Assembly: GCF_029167625.1 (NCBI RefSeq)
Contig: NZ_CP119145.1
Location: forward strand, 5,022,001 to 5,086,000
Direction: 5' to 3'
Length of the DNA stretch: 64,000 nt
Origin: Streptomyces sp. AM 4-1-1
Lineage (GTDB): Bacteria > Actinomycetota > Actinomycetes > Streptomycetales > Streptomycetaceae
Shown in pieces: positions 43,891 to 52,806 of this stretch. The first letter of the stretch is position 1; every line of letters starts with the position of its first letter. The position numbers and the translations under genes are program-made. The notes under the pieces are model-generated. The model did not search any database. It saw only the letters and a program-made list of their open reading frames with translations, and was not told the DNA's origin.

Positions 43891-44852
43891 GGGTGCTGCT
43901 GCTCGGAGCCAACGGCTTCCTCGGCCGGTTCGTCGCCGACCGGCTGCTCGCCGACCCGGCGGTCCACCTCACGGCGCTCGGCCGGGGGGACGACGCCGAT
44001 GTGCGGTTCGACCTCGCCGGGGGCAGTCCCGGAGCGCTCACCCGCTTCCTGGACGCCGTCCATCCCGGAGTCATCGTCAACTGCGCCGGCGCGACCCGGG
44101 GCGGCGCGCGCGACCTGACCCGCCACAACACCGTCGCCGTCGCCACCGTCTGCGAGGCCATGCGCCGCAGCACCTGCAGCGCCCGTCTCGTCCAGGTCGG
44201 CTGCGCGTCGGAGTACGGGCCCTCGCAGCCCGGTTCGTCGACGGCGGAGGACGCGGTGCCGCGTCCCGGCGGTCCGTACGGCGTGAGCAAGCTCGCCGCC
44301 ACCGAACTCGTCCTCGGCTCCGGCCTCGACGCCGTCGTCCTGCGGGTCTTCTCGCCGGTCGGCCCCGGCACCCCGGCGGGCTCCCCGCTCGGCCGGCTCG
44401 CCGAGGCGATGCGCCGCGCCATGCAGTCGGGCGACGGCGAGCTGAAGCTCAGCGGACTCGGCGTGCAGCGCGACTTCGTCGACGTACGGGACGTCGCCCG
44501 CGCCGTCCACGCCGCGTCGCTCTCCGCGGCGCAGGGCGTCGTCAACATCGGTACCGGACGCGCCGTGCGCCTCCGGGACACCGCCGCCGTCCTGGCCAGG
44601 GTCGCCGGATACGCGGGCGCGCTCCACGAACTCGACACGCCCCCCGGCCGGGTGACCATCGGCGCCCCCCGGACCTCCCCCGAGTCGGTCATCGAACACC
44701 TCTCGGCGACGCCGTCCCCGTATCCCGACGGCTGCGGTGCCTGGCAGCAGGCCGATGTGCGGACCGCCCGCGACCGACTCGGCTGGCGTCCCCGGATCAA
44801 TCTGGAGGAATCGCTCGCAGATATCTGGATGGAGGCCGCGTGCCGGATCTGA
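43887..44852 (+). CDS. NAD-dependent epimerase/dehydratase (SDR)
   Basis: 321 aa extended short-chain dehydrogenase. GANGFLGRF is the NAD(P) loop, catalytic YGVSK, and upstream GCASEYGPS. It probably acts on a nucleotide sugar; substrate unknown. ATG 43887 overlaps a 19-codon ORF. A 41-codon ORF begins at 44840 inside its 3' end. Conserved upstream of moeZ in Streptomyces. Confidence 0.85.
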   Translation: MRVLLLGANGFLGRFVADRLLADPAVHLTALGRGDDADVRFDLAGGSPGALTRFLDAVHPGVIVNCAGATRGGARDLTRHNTVAVATVCEAMRRSTCSARLVQVGCASEYGPSQPGSSTAEDAVPRPGGPYGVSKLAATELVLGSGLDAVVLRVFSPVGPGTPAGSPLGRLAEAMRRAMQSGDGELKLSGLGVQRDFVDVRDVARAVHAASLSAAQGVVNIGTGRAVRLRDTAAVLARVAGYAGALHELDTPPGRVTIGAPRTSPESVIEHLSATPSPYPDGCGAWQQADVRTARDRLGWRPRINLEESLADIWMEAACRI

Positions 44853-44965
44853 CCACCGTCCGGACCGGCCGGGGCATCGGCGGCGGGCATACCGCCCCAT
44901 TCGCGACACTGCCCGAATACTGGGACGAAAATGTCTCGCGGATCGGACCCGCTATCTCGGAATGA
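44840..44965 (+). pseudogene. Possible internally deleted remnant (spherulin-4-like?)
   Basis: 41 aa from GTG 44840, overlapping the epimerase stop by 13 nt: starts VPDLTTVRTGRG and ends LPEYWDENVSRIGPAISE. The end looks like a genuine protein C-terminus and, from memory, resembles that of spherulation-specific family 4 proteins that sit between these genes in relatives. The middle would have been lost. Unverified; it may also be chance sequence. Confidence 0.35.
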
Positions 44966-45050
44966 GAAAGGGCGTGGCAGTGTTACCGGAAGAACAACCG
45001 TACGTAGCTGAAGTACGTAGAATCCGACCACCTGCATTGTTGAGGTTCCT

Positions 45051-46229
45051 GTGTCGCTGCCACCCCTGGTCGAGCCAGCTGCTGAGCTCACCGTCGACGA
45101 GGTCCGCAGGTACTCCCGCCACCTGATCATCCCGGATGTCGGGATGGACGGGCAGAAGCGGCTGAAGAACGCGAAAGTGCTCTGCGTCGGCGCCGGCGGA
45201 CTCGGCTCACCGGGTCTGATGTACATGGCCGCGGCCGGCGTCGGCACGCTCGGCATCGTCGAGTTCGACGAGGTCGACGAGTCGAACCTGCAACGCCAGA
45301 TCATCCACAGCCAGGCGGACATCGGCCGGTCCAAGGCCCAGTCCGCCAAGGACACGGTCCTCGGCATCAATCCGCTGGTGAACGTGGTCCTGCACGAGGA
45401 GCGGCTCGAAGCCGACAACGTGAAGGACATATTCGCCCAGTACGACCTGATCGTGGACGGCACGGACAACTTCGCCACCCGCTATCTCGTCAACGACGCC
45501 GCGGTACTGCTGAACAAGCCGTACGTATGGGGGTCCATCTACCGCTTCGACGGCCAGGCGTCGGTCTTCTGGGCGGAGCACGGTCCCTGCTACCGCTGCC
45601 TTTACCCGGAGCCGCCGCCCCCCGGCATGGTCCCCTCCTGCGCCGAGGGCGGCGTGCTGGGCGTGCTCTGCGGGTCCATCGGCGCCATCCAGGTCAACGA
45701 GGCCATCAAGCTGCTCGCCGGCATCGGTGACCCGCTGGTCGGCCGGCTGATGATCTACGACGCGCTGGAGATGTCGTACCGCCAGGTGAAGGTCCGCAAG
45801 GACCCCGACTGCGCGGTCTGCGGCGAGAACCCGACCGTCACCGAACTCATCGACTACGAGGCCTTCTGCGGCGTCGTGTCCGAGGAGGCGCAGGAGGCGG
45901 CCGCCGGTTCGACGATCACTCCCAAGCAGCTCAAGGAGTGGATCGACGCGGACGAGAAGATCGAGATCATCGACGTCCGCGAGCCGAACGAGTACGAGAT
46001 CGTCTCGATCCCCGGCTCCCGGCTGATCCCGAAGAACGAGTTCCTGATGGGCAACGCCCTCCAGGACCTGCCGCAGGACAGGCGCATCGTCCTGAACTGC
46101 AAGACCGGTGTCCGTAGCGCCGAGGTCCTCGCGGTCCTCAAGTCGGCGGGCTTCGCCGACGCGGTGCACGTCGGCGGCGGTGTGATCGGCTGGGTCAACC
46201 AGATCGAGCCCGAGAAGCCGGTGTACTGA
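45051..46229 (+). CDS. moeZ: MoeZ adenylyltransferase/sulfurtransferase
   Basis: 392 aa. An N-terminal ThiF/MoeB domain (VGAGGLGSPGLMYMAAAGVG, DGTDNFATRYLVNDA) with zinc CxxC pairs CYRC and CAVC, and a C-terminal rhodanese domain with active C350 in NCKTGVRS. It activates the C-termini of sulfur-carrier proteins (MoaD, CysO, ThiS type) and loads sulfur. GTG 45051 with GAGG upstream. TACGTA occurs twice just upstream (about 45001 and 45014), near a TAGAAT hexamer. Confidence 0.95.
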   Translation: MSLPPLVEPAAELTVDEVRRYSRHLIIPDVGMDGQKRLKNAKVLCVGAGGLGSPGLMYMAAAGVGTLGIVEFDEVDESNLQRQIIHSQADIGRSKAQSAKDTVLGINPLVNVVLHEERLEADNVKDIFAQYDLIVDGTDNFATRYLVNDAAVLLNKPYVWGSIYRFDGQASVFWAEHGPCYRCLYPEPPPPGMVPSCAEGGVLGVLCGSIGAIQVNEAIKLLAGIGDPLVGRLMIYDALEMSYRQVKVRKDPDCAVCGENPTVTELIDYEAFCGVVSEEAQEAAAGSTITPKQLKEWIDADEKIEIIDVREPNEYEIVSIPGSRLIPKNEFLMGNALQDLPQDRRIVLNCKTGVRSAEVLAVLKSAGFADAVHVGGGVIGWVNQIEPEKPVY

Positions 46230-46279
46230 GCCGAGCGCTCAGTTCCATGACCGGCGCGGTCGGCCGGGAACGGAACACA

Positions 46280-46317
46280 CGAAGGGACGGGTCCGCGCCA
46301 GCGGGCCCGTCCCTTCG
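46280..46317. terminator. 17-bp hairpin between moeZ and convergent peptidase
   Basis: Arms 46280-46296 and 46301-46317 pair with one G-U and loop GCCA. Confidence 0.88.
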
Positions 46318-46335
46318 TCGTCCCATGTCACGCGG

Positions 46336-47910
46336 TCATGAACAGATCGTGCCGTCCGCCGGTACCTTCCCGTCCAGGAAGTACGCGTCCACGGTCGACG
46401 TCACACACCCGCTCACACCGTACGAGCCGTGCCCCTCGCCCTTGTTGGTGATCAGGACGCCGACGCCCCCGCCCAGCTCGTCGGCCATCTTGCGGGCGCC
46501 CTCGTACGGCGTCGCGGGATCGCCGGTCGTGCCGACGACCAGGACCGGGCCCGCGCCGGGCGCGCTCACCTCGGGATCGGTGTGCTCGCCCTCGACCGGC
46601 CACTTCGCACACCAGCCCGCCGTGTCCCACGCCAGGAACGGGCCGAAGACCGGGGACACCTTCCGGAACTCCGGCAGCAGCGCCCGCGCCTCGGCGGCGG
46701 TCGGCCTGGGCCTGCTGTCCGCGCAGGAGATGGCGCGCTGCGCATGGCTGGCGGTGCTGTAATGCCCCTTCTCGTCACGGTCGTTGTACGCGTCGGCCAG
46801 CCGCAGCAGCGCGTCTCCCGTGCCGTGCTGCTCGGCCTCGTCCAGCGCCTCGGTCAGATAGGGCCAGTTGCTCTTGGAGTAGAGCGGCATCACGATGCCG
46901 GTGATGGCCAGCGACTCGGTGAGTTCGCGGCCCGAGGAGGTCGGCAGCGGCCGCCGGTCCATCCGTGCCAGCAGCTCGGCGATCCGCCGGGTGCCCGCCG
47001 CCGGGTCCTGGCCGCGGTCCTCGAAGTAGTTCTCCAGTGCCCGCTGGAAGCCGGTCGCCTGGTTGCGGGCGTGGCCCACCGTGTCCGCCGTCGGATCGAC
47101 GACCGCGTCCAGGACCGCGCGCCCCACGTTCTTCGGGAAGAGGTGCGCGTATGTCCCGCCCAGCTCCGTACCGTACGAGATGCCGAAGTACGTCAGTCTC
47201 CGGTCGCCCAGCACCTGCCGGATCAGGTCCAGGTCACGGGCGGCGTTCGTCGTGCCGACGTACGGCAGCACCTTGCCCGAGCGACGCTCGCAGCCCGCGC
47301 CGAAGGCCGCACCATCGGCCAGGAACGCCTTCTCCTCCGCCGCCGTGTCCGGGGTCATGTCGATCGTCCGGTTGGCGGCCTCCTGCTCCTCGTCGGTGCG
47401 GCAGTCGACCCCGGCGCTCCTGGCGACCCCGCGCGGGTCGAAACTCACCAGGTCGTAGCGGGCGTTGAGCTTCCCGTACCGGTGCGCGGCGTTCGGCAGG
47501 GTGTCGACGCCCGAACCGCCGGGACCGCCGAAGTTGAAGAGCATCGAGCCGATCCGGCGGTCCTCGTCACGGGCCTTCTTGCGGATCAGCGCGATCCCGA
47601 TCGTCTCGCCGGCCGGCTCGGCGTAGTCCAGCGGCACCTTGACCGAGGCGCACGTCCAGGAGGAGTCCGGCGCGTCGCCCCGCTCGGGGGCGGCGCAGCG
47701 CCGCCAGTCCGGCCGCTGGGAGGTGAGCGACGCGGGCAGCCCGGGGGAGCCGGTGGGCGGATCGGCGTCGGGACCGCTCCCCGCGCCCCGCTCCGCGCCG
47801 GCCCGGGGGGAGGACGCGCCCTCCCCCGTACCGCTGTCGCAGCCCGCGAGGACCCCCGCCAGCAACAGCGCCGAGACGGCCAGCGCTCCCGCGCGTACAT
47901 GTGCGACCAC
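46336..47910 (-). CDS. Secreted tripeptidyl aminopeptidase-like lipoprotein (paralogue 2)
   Basis: 524 aa from GTG 47910 (AGGGGGAC upstream). Lipobox LAGC after AVSALLLAGVLAG. Alpha/beta hydrolase with oxyanion FNFGGPGGSG, nucleophile FGISYGTELGG, and C-terminal TAP-like domain VLVVGTTGDPATPYEGARKM then GEGHGSYG (His). Related to Streptomyces Tap/SlpD exopeptidases. It lies 72 bp downstream of a close paralogue and ends at a shared terminator with moeZ. Confidence 0.88.
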   Translation of the reverse strand: MVAHVRAGALAVSALLLAGVLAGCDSGTGEGASSPRAGAERGAGSGPDADPPTGSPGLPASLTSQRPDWRRCAAPERGDAPDSSWTCASVKVPLDYAEPAGETIGIALIRKKARDEDRRIGSMLFNFGGPGGSGVDTLPNAAHRYGKLNARYDLVSFDPRGVARSAGVDCRTDEEQEAANRTIDMTPDTAAEEKAFLADGAAFGAGCERRSGKVLPYVGTTNAARDLDLIRQVLGDRRLTYFGISYGTELGGTYAHLFPKNVGRAVLDAVVDPTADTVGHARNQATGFQRALENYFEDRGQDPAAGTRRIAELLARMDRRPLPTSSGRELTESLAITGIVMPLYSKSNWPYLTEALDEAEQHGTGDALLRLADAYNDRDEKGHYSTASHAQRAISCADSRPRPTAAEARALLPEFRKVSPVFGPFLAWDTAGWCAKWPVEGEHTDPEVSAPGAGPVLVVGTTGDPATPYEGARKMADELGGGVGVLITNKGEGHGSYGVSGCVTSTVDAYFLDGKVPADGTICS

Positions 47911-47982
47911 GTGTGTGTCCCCCTGACCAGGCACCTGTGCTGAGCGGCCCATGCTAAAGGCTGTCCCATTCCCTGGTGGCCC

Positions 47983-49581
47983 CTACCGACAGACCGTGCC
48001 GGCCACCGGGACGTCACCGTCGAGCAGATACCGGCCGACCGCCTTCTGCACGCAGGCGTTGCCGCTGTTGTACGCGCCGTGGCCCTCGCCCTTGTACGTC
48101 ATCTCGACGCCGACACCCTTGCCCAGTTCGTCGGCCATCGCCTTCGCGCCCTTGTACGGGGTCGCCGGGTCGCCGGTGTTGCCGATCACCAGGATGGGGG
48201 CGGCGCCCGGCGCGCTGACGTCCGGGGTGTCCCAGGCGCCCGCTACCGGCCAGCCGGTGCACGACATCAGGCCCCAGCCCAGGTAGTCGCCGAAGAGGGG
48301 GGACGCCTTGCGGAATTCCGGGAGCTTCGCCCTGGTCTGTTCGAGGGTGAACCGCTGTTTGGAGTCGGCGCAGTTGATCGCGGTGTTGGCCGCCTGCGAG
48401 TTGTCGTAACGGCCGTCCTCGGAGCGGCCGTTCAGCGAGTCGGCGAGGGCGAGGAGCAGGGCGCCGTTGCCGCCGTCCGCCTCGTCGAGGCCCTGTTCGA
48501 GCAGCGGCCAGCTCTCCTTGGAGTAGAGCGCGGACGCGATGCCGGTGGTGGCCTGGGTCTGGGTCAGCCGACGGGCTTCGAGCCCCGGGACCGGCCGCTC
48601 CTCCAGCTTGCCGAGGAGATCGGCGATCCATGCCTCGACCTCCTTCCCCGAGGAGCCGGGGAGCTTGCAGGAGTCGCCCCGGTGCGCGCAGTCCTCGGTG
48701 AAGTTGTCGAGGGCGAGCTGGAAGCCCCTGGCCTGTGCGAGGGACGACTGTTCGCTGTCCTCGGTGGGATCGACGACCGCGTCGAGGACCGCCCTGCCGA
48801 CCTTCTTCGGGAACAGGTGGGCGTAGACGCCGCCCAGTTCGGTGCCGTACGAGATGCCGAAGTAGTTCAGCTTGTCGTCGCCGAGCACCTGGCGCAGCAG
48901 GTCCAGGTCGCGGGCGGCGTTCTCGGTGCCGACGTAGGGGAGTTCGGTGCCCGAATGCCGCTCGCACGCCGCCACGTACGCCTTCATGTCCCGGGCGACG
49001 GCCTTCTCCTCGGCGGGGTCGTCGGGGGTGGCGTCCTGTTCGAAGTGGGCGTCGAGCTGTTTGTCGCTCATGCACTTCACGCCCTTGCTGCGGCCGACCC
49101 CGCGCGGGTCGAAGCTCACCAGGTCGTAGCGGGTGCGCAGGGCGTCGTAGTCCGTGCCGAACGCGGGCAGGGTGGCGACGCCGGAGGCGCCGGGCCCGCC
49201 GAAGTTGAAGACGAGGGAGCCGATCCGCTTCCTGGGGTTCGCCGCCTTGGCGCGGACGAGGGCGAGTTCGATGGTGTCGCCGTCGCGCTTCGCGTAGTCG
49301 AGCGGGACGCGCATCGACGCGCACTCCCAGAGCGCGCCGCCGGGCAGCGGGGACGGGGAGGTGCCGCCGCCCTGGGAGTCGGCCGGGGCGCCGCACGGCT
49401 TCCACTGCGGCTTCTGGGCGGCCAGGAAGCCGGCGTTCGCGGCGCCGGGGGCGTTCGAGGCGGGGGCCGTTCGCGGCCGGCCCGGGTCCGTACCGCTGCC
49501 GGGGTCCGAGCAGGCGGCGAGCGGGAGCAGCACGACGGTGGCGGCGAGGGCAGCGGTACGTACGGCGGGGGTGGTCCTCAT
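47983..49581 (-). CDS. Secreted tripeptidyl aminopeptidase-like lipoprotein (paralogue 1)
   Basis: 532 aa. Lipobox LAAC after ALAATVVLLP. Same architecture as its neighbour: FNFGGPGASG, FGISYGTELGG, ILVIGNTGDPATPYKGAKAM, and GEGHGAYN. Both keep a SFDPRGV(A/G)RS block. First gene of the tandem pair; ATG 49581. A hairpin lies upstream at 49643-49672. Confidence 0.88.
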   Translation of the reverse strand: MRTTPAVRTAALAATVVLLPLAACSDPGSGTDPGRPRTAPASNAPGAANAGFLAAQKPQWKPCGAPADSQGGGTSPSPLPGGALWECASMRVPLDYAKRDGDTIELALVRAKAANPRKRIGSLVFNFGGPGASGVATLPAFGTDYDALRTRYDLVSFDPRGVGRSKGVKCMSDKQLDAHFEQDATPDDPAEEKAVARDMKAYVAACERHSGTELPYVGTENAARDLDLLRQVLGDDKLNYFGISYGTELGGVYAHLFPKKVGRAVLDAVVDPTEDSEQSSLAQARGFQLALDNFTEDCAHRGDSCKLPGSSGKEVEAWIADLLGKLEERPVPGLEARRLTQTQATTGIASALYSKESWPLLEQGLDEADGGNGALLLALADSLNGRSEDGRYDNSQAANTAINCADSKQRFTLEQTRAKLPEFRKASPLFGDYLGWGLMSCTGWPVAGAWDTPDVSAPGAAPILVIGNTGDPATPYKGAKAMADELGKGVGVEMTYKGEGHGAYNSGNACVQKAVGRYLLDGDVPVAGTVCR

Positions 49582-49642
49582 GGGCCCATCCTGCGGCGGG
49601 GCGCACACGGGCGCGCGGGGCGCCGGTCCATGTGGGTGGCGC

Positions 49643-49672
49643 GCACCCGCCGGGGGTTTGCCCGGCGGGTGC
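49643..49672 (-). terminator. 12-bp hairpin after the flippase/pseudokinase gene
   Basis: GCACCCGCCGGG and CCCGGCGGGTGC with a 6-nt loop, downstream of the minus-strand gene ending at 49774. Confidence 0.75.
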
Positions 49673-49773
49673 GGCGGCCCGCGCGTGTGGCCCGCGGGTG
49701 TGGACCGCGCGTCACTGACGGGTGCGGACGTGTGCCGTCCCGGCCGCGGTGGTGTCCTGCGGCCGTCGCGCGG

Positions 49774-52641
49774 TCAGAGAGCGCCCTTGCGGGTCAGGTG
49801 GTTGAAGCAGATCCAGCCGGGCAGGACCGGCAGCCACAGGGTCAGCAGCCGGTAGAGCAGCACGGCGGGTGCCGCGACCTCCTTCGGCAGTCCGACCGCG
49901 ATCAGACCGAGTGTCAGCGCACCCTCGACCGCGCCCATGCCGCCGGGGGTCGGCGCGGCCGAGCCCAGGGCGTTGCCCGCGAGGAAGACGACCGCGACGC
50001 TGGCGTAGCTGAGGTGCGGTACGTCCGGTCCGCTGAACGCCCGTACCGAGGCGTCCAGGCACATCACGAAGAGCCCGGTCAGCAGGAGCATGCCGCCGAT
50101 GCCGGTGAGCAGCTTGTGCGGGCGCTGCACGACGTCGAGCATCCGGGGGACGACCCCCGCGAACAGCGAGCGCACCCGGGTCACCACGAACTTCCGCAGG
50201 AACGGCACCGCCGTCACCACCAGCACCAGCACCGCCACCGTCAGCAGCCCGGCGATCACCGTCCTGGACGGGGTGAGCGAGGACGGGGTCTTCTCGGTCC
50301 CGGTCAGATAGCCGAAGGCGGCCAGCAGCAGGGTGTGGCAGCCCAGACCGAAGAGCTGGGAGGCGCCGACGCTCGCGACGGCGAGCCCCGGTCGCACCCC
50401 GGAACGCTGGAGGAACCGCGTGTTCAGGGCCACTCCGCCGACCGCCGCCGGCGCGACGATCTTCACGAAGGACCCGGCGACCTGCGCCAGCACGGTCTTG
50501 CCGAAGGGCACCCGCTCCGGCACGAAGCCCAGCAGGCTCATCGCCGCCGCGACGTAGCTGAGCGCCGAGAAGCCCACGGCGGCGGCCACCCAGCCCCACT
50601 CGGCCTGTTCGACGACGGCGCCGAAGTCGGCCTGGGTGACCTGGGAGATCAGGAAGTACGCGGCGATGGCACCCGCGATGAAACTGAAGAGGGTACGGGG
50701 CTTGATCCGTTCGAGCCGGACGGGTTCCACCGGCGCCTGCGGCCGGATCAGCAGCACCTGCTGGCGGATCTGGGAGAGCAGGTCCTCCTCGCGGGCCTCG
50801 TCCAGCGCGTCGTCTATGGCCCGCTTCTCGGCCTGTTTCTCGGTGCGGACGGACTTGCGGGAGATCGCGTCGTCCGGCCCCCGGGAAGCGAGGGTGGAGC
50901 CCGCCGGGGCCGACTCCTCCGCCTTGGCGCGCTTGATGGCCTGCGAGGCGTCGAGCACCGCCTCACGCTCGCGCTGCGACCGCTCACGGGCGAGCCTGCG
51001 CAGGGCGGCCCGGGTGGACCGGCTGAGCGCGATCGGCTGGAGCAGCGGCAGACAGTCGGCGACGGCGTCCGGCCCGAGGACCTTCAGCGCGGCGGCGACG
51101 GCACGCTCGGGGCCGATCCGCAGACCGGTCGTCGTGAGGAGCTGGGCGACGTCCATCCGCAGGATCAGATCGCCCGCGGCGATCTCGCCGCCCCGCAGAT
51201 CGGTGACGAAGACCTTGCCGGAACGATCCACCAGGATCGCGTCCCCGGTGAGTCTGCGGTGCGCGATCCGTCGCGACTGGAGTGCCTTCACCTGCCGCCA
51301 GGCGCCGCGCACCAGATCGTCGGTGATGTCCTCGTCGGTCAGCGCGTCGAGGGAGCGTCCGCCGATGTGTTCGTACACCAGCATGACGGCGTCCGGACCC
51401 AGCTCGGAGGTGGCGATCAGCTTGGGGGCGTTGGCCCCGGCGGCGATCGCCGCGTACGCGAGGAGCGCTTCCTGTTCGAGGGCCTGGCGCAGCGACTGGA
51501 TGGACCGGCTCTGGGTGATGCCGCGCAGGGTGAGTCTGCGCCACACCCGGTAGAAGAAGCCCTGCGCCTGTTGTTCACGGTCGACGACCGTGACGTCGAG
51601 CGGTGGCCCGTCCTCCAGGGTGACCTGGTAGCGCCTGCCGCGGTCGTTCTGGTCGGGCGAGTCGGGAAGGTCCTCGGCGCGCATCGCGTTGACCGGCCGG
51701 AACCCGACGTGGCGCAGACCGGCCATCAGGTGCTGACCGGTCGGCCGGACGTTCGGCGAGCCGACCGCGTACAGCGTGCCGTACGCCACGCTCCAGCCGA
51801 TCAGCACGGTCAGGACGATCGAGAACGCCGTGGTGTAGCCGCCGACCAGCATCGCGAACGCGTCGAGCAGCAGCACCACCCAGAGCACGACCCGCCACCG
51901 TGGCCGTCTGGCCATGCCGACGGCGGTCATGTAGGCGATGACGGGCGCGAGATAGCCGTGTACGGGATCGGTGAGGGCGTCACCGGGCTGCGGCTGGGTC
52001 AGGGCGTTCTGGATGGTGCCGGGGGCCGATTTGGCGACCCAGAGGTCGGTGGCGAGGGTGACGCCGTGCGCGAGCACGGCGGCGAGCACACCGTCCGCGA
52101 TCCGCAGGCCGTCGCGTTTGATCAGGCGCTCGATGGCGAAGGCGACCGGTACGAGCAGCACGGCGATGCTCGACACGAGCCCGGCGAGCTTGATCAGCAG
52201 ATCGGGAGCCTGGCCGGTGCCGTTGTTGATGTCCTCTTCGAGACCGGCGGCGGTGCCCTGGGCGAAGGCGGCGACCGTGAACAGTACGACGATCGCCAGG
52301 ACGCCGATGAGCAGCCGCAGCAGGTCTGAGGGGCGGTGCACCCGGGCGGGGAGCAGCGGCTCGTCCCCGGATACCCGGTCGACCCAGGTGTCCTCGGTGG
52401 CGGCGAGGGTGGAGCCCGCCAGGTGTTCGGGACCGGTGGTGGGGTCGGCCTTCGGGCGACCGGTACCGGTACCGGGGCCGGAGGTGCGGTCGGTGCCGGT
52501 GGTGTCCGATCCGTGCGCGGGTGTGCCGGAAGTGCCCGATCCGTTCTGGTGCGGCTCGGCATCAGAGGCGTCGGCCGCCTTCGGTGGCTGCACGCCCTGC
52601 TCCTTCGTCGCCTCTGATTGGTCTTCGTGTTCTCGTATCAC
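49774..52641 (-). CDS. LPG-synthase/flippase-type membrane protein fused to a degenerate kinase domain
   Basis: 955 aa. Residues 1-100 are disordered. Residues 108-290 contain about six membrane helices. Residues about 340-520 are a cytoplasmic APH/ABC1-like kinase fold with HRRLTGDAILVD (461-472) where active enzymes have H-G-D-L-x-x-x-N; the catalytic Asp is Arg463, while D481 of a DFG-like element (TDLRGG) remains. A charged linker (550-640) leads to a C-terminal lysylphosphatidylglycerol-synthase TM domain (650-950, SAAPTPGGMGAVEGALTLGL signature). It may translocate or sense a lipid-linked substrate. ATG 52641. Divergent from the Atl gene. Confidence 0.8.
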   Translation of the reverse strand: MIREHEDQSEATKEQGVQPPKAADASDAEPHQNGSGTSGTPAHGSDTTGTDRTSGPGTGTGRPKADPTTGPEHLAGSTLAATEDTWVDRVSGDEPLLPARVHRPSDLLRLLIGVLAIVVLFTVAAFAQGTAAGLEEDINNGTGQAPDLLIKLAGLVSSIAVLLVPVAFAIERLIKRDGLRIADGVLAAVLAHGVTLATDLWVAKSAPGTIQNALTQPQPGDALTDPVHGYLAPVIAYMTAVGMARRPRWRVVLWVVLLLDAFAMLVGGYTTAFSIVLTVLIGWSVAYGTLYAVGSPNVRPTGQHLMAGLRHVGFRPVNAMRAEDLPDSPDQNDRGRRYQVTLEDGPPLDVTVVDREQQAQGFFYRVWRRLTLRGITQSRSIQSLRQALEQEALLAYAAIAAGANAPKLIATSELGPDAVMLVYEHIGGRSLDALTDEDITDDLVRGAWRQVKALQSRRIAHRRLTGDAILVDRSGKVFVTDLRGGEIAAGDLILRMDVAQLLTTTGLRIGPERAVAAALKVLGPDAVADCLPLLQPIALSRSTRAALRRLARERSQREREAVLDASQAIKRAKAEESAPAGSTLASRGPDDAISRKSVRTEKQAEKRAIDDALDEAREEDLLSQIRQQVLLIRPQAPVEPVRLERIKPRTLFSFIAGAIAAYFLISQVTQADFGAVVEQAEWGWVAAAVGFSALSYVAAAMSLLGFVPERVPFGKTVLAQVAGSFVKIVAPAAVGGVALNTRFLQRSGVRPGLAVASVGASQLFGLGCHTLLLAAFGYLTGTEKTPSSLTPSRTVIAGLLTVAVLVLVVTAVPFLRKFVVTRVRSLFAGVVPRMLDVVQRPHKLLTGIGGMLLLTGLFVMCLDASVRAFSGPDVPHLSYASVAVVFLAGNALGSAAPTPGGMGAVEGALTLGLIAVGLPKEVAAPAVLLYRLLTLWLPVLPGWICFNHLTRKGAL

Positions 52642-52806
52642 CGGTCACCGCCCGCATGATGGTGGCACGACCTGTGGACGGAGGAAGGTATCAGGGTGTG
52701 CTGGGCGGGTGCGCGATGCGCAAGATACGCTCCTTTGCTTCCGGCCGCACACTCCGTACTCGGGCGGACACGGCACCTGTCCCGGGTGTCGGTGACGTAC
52801 GGCAGT

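Noticed and set aside
48079..52329. Long (about 1400 codons) plus-strand open frame opposite the peptidase and flippase genes
   Set aside because: Same reason; the minus strand has membrane helices, lipobox and catalytic motifs.
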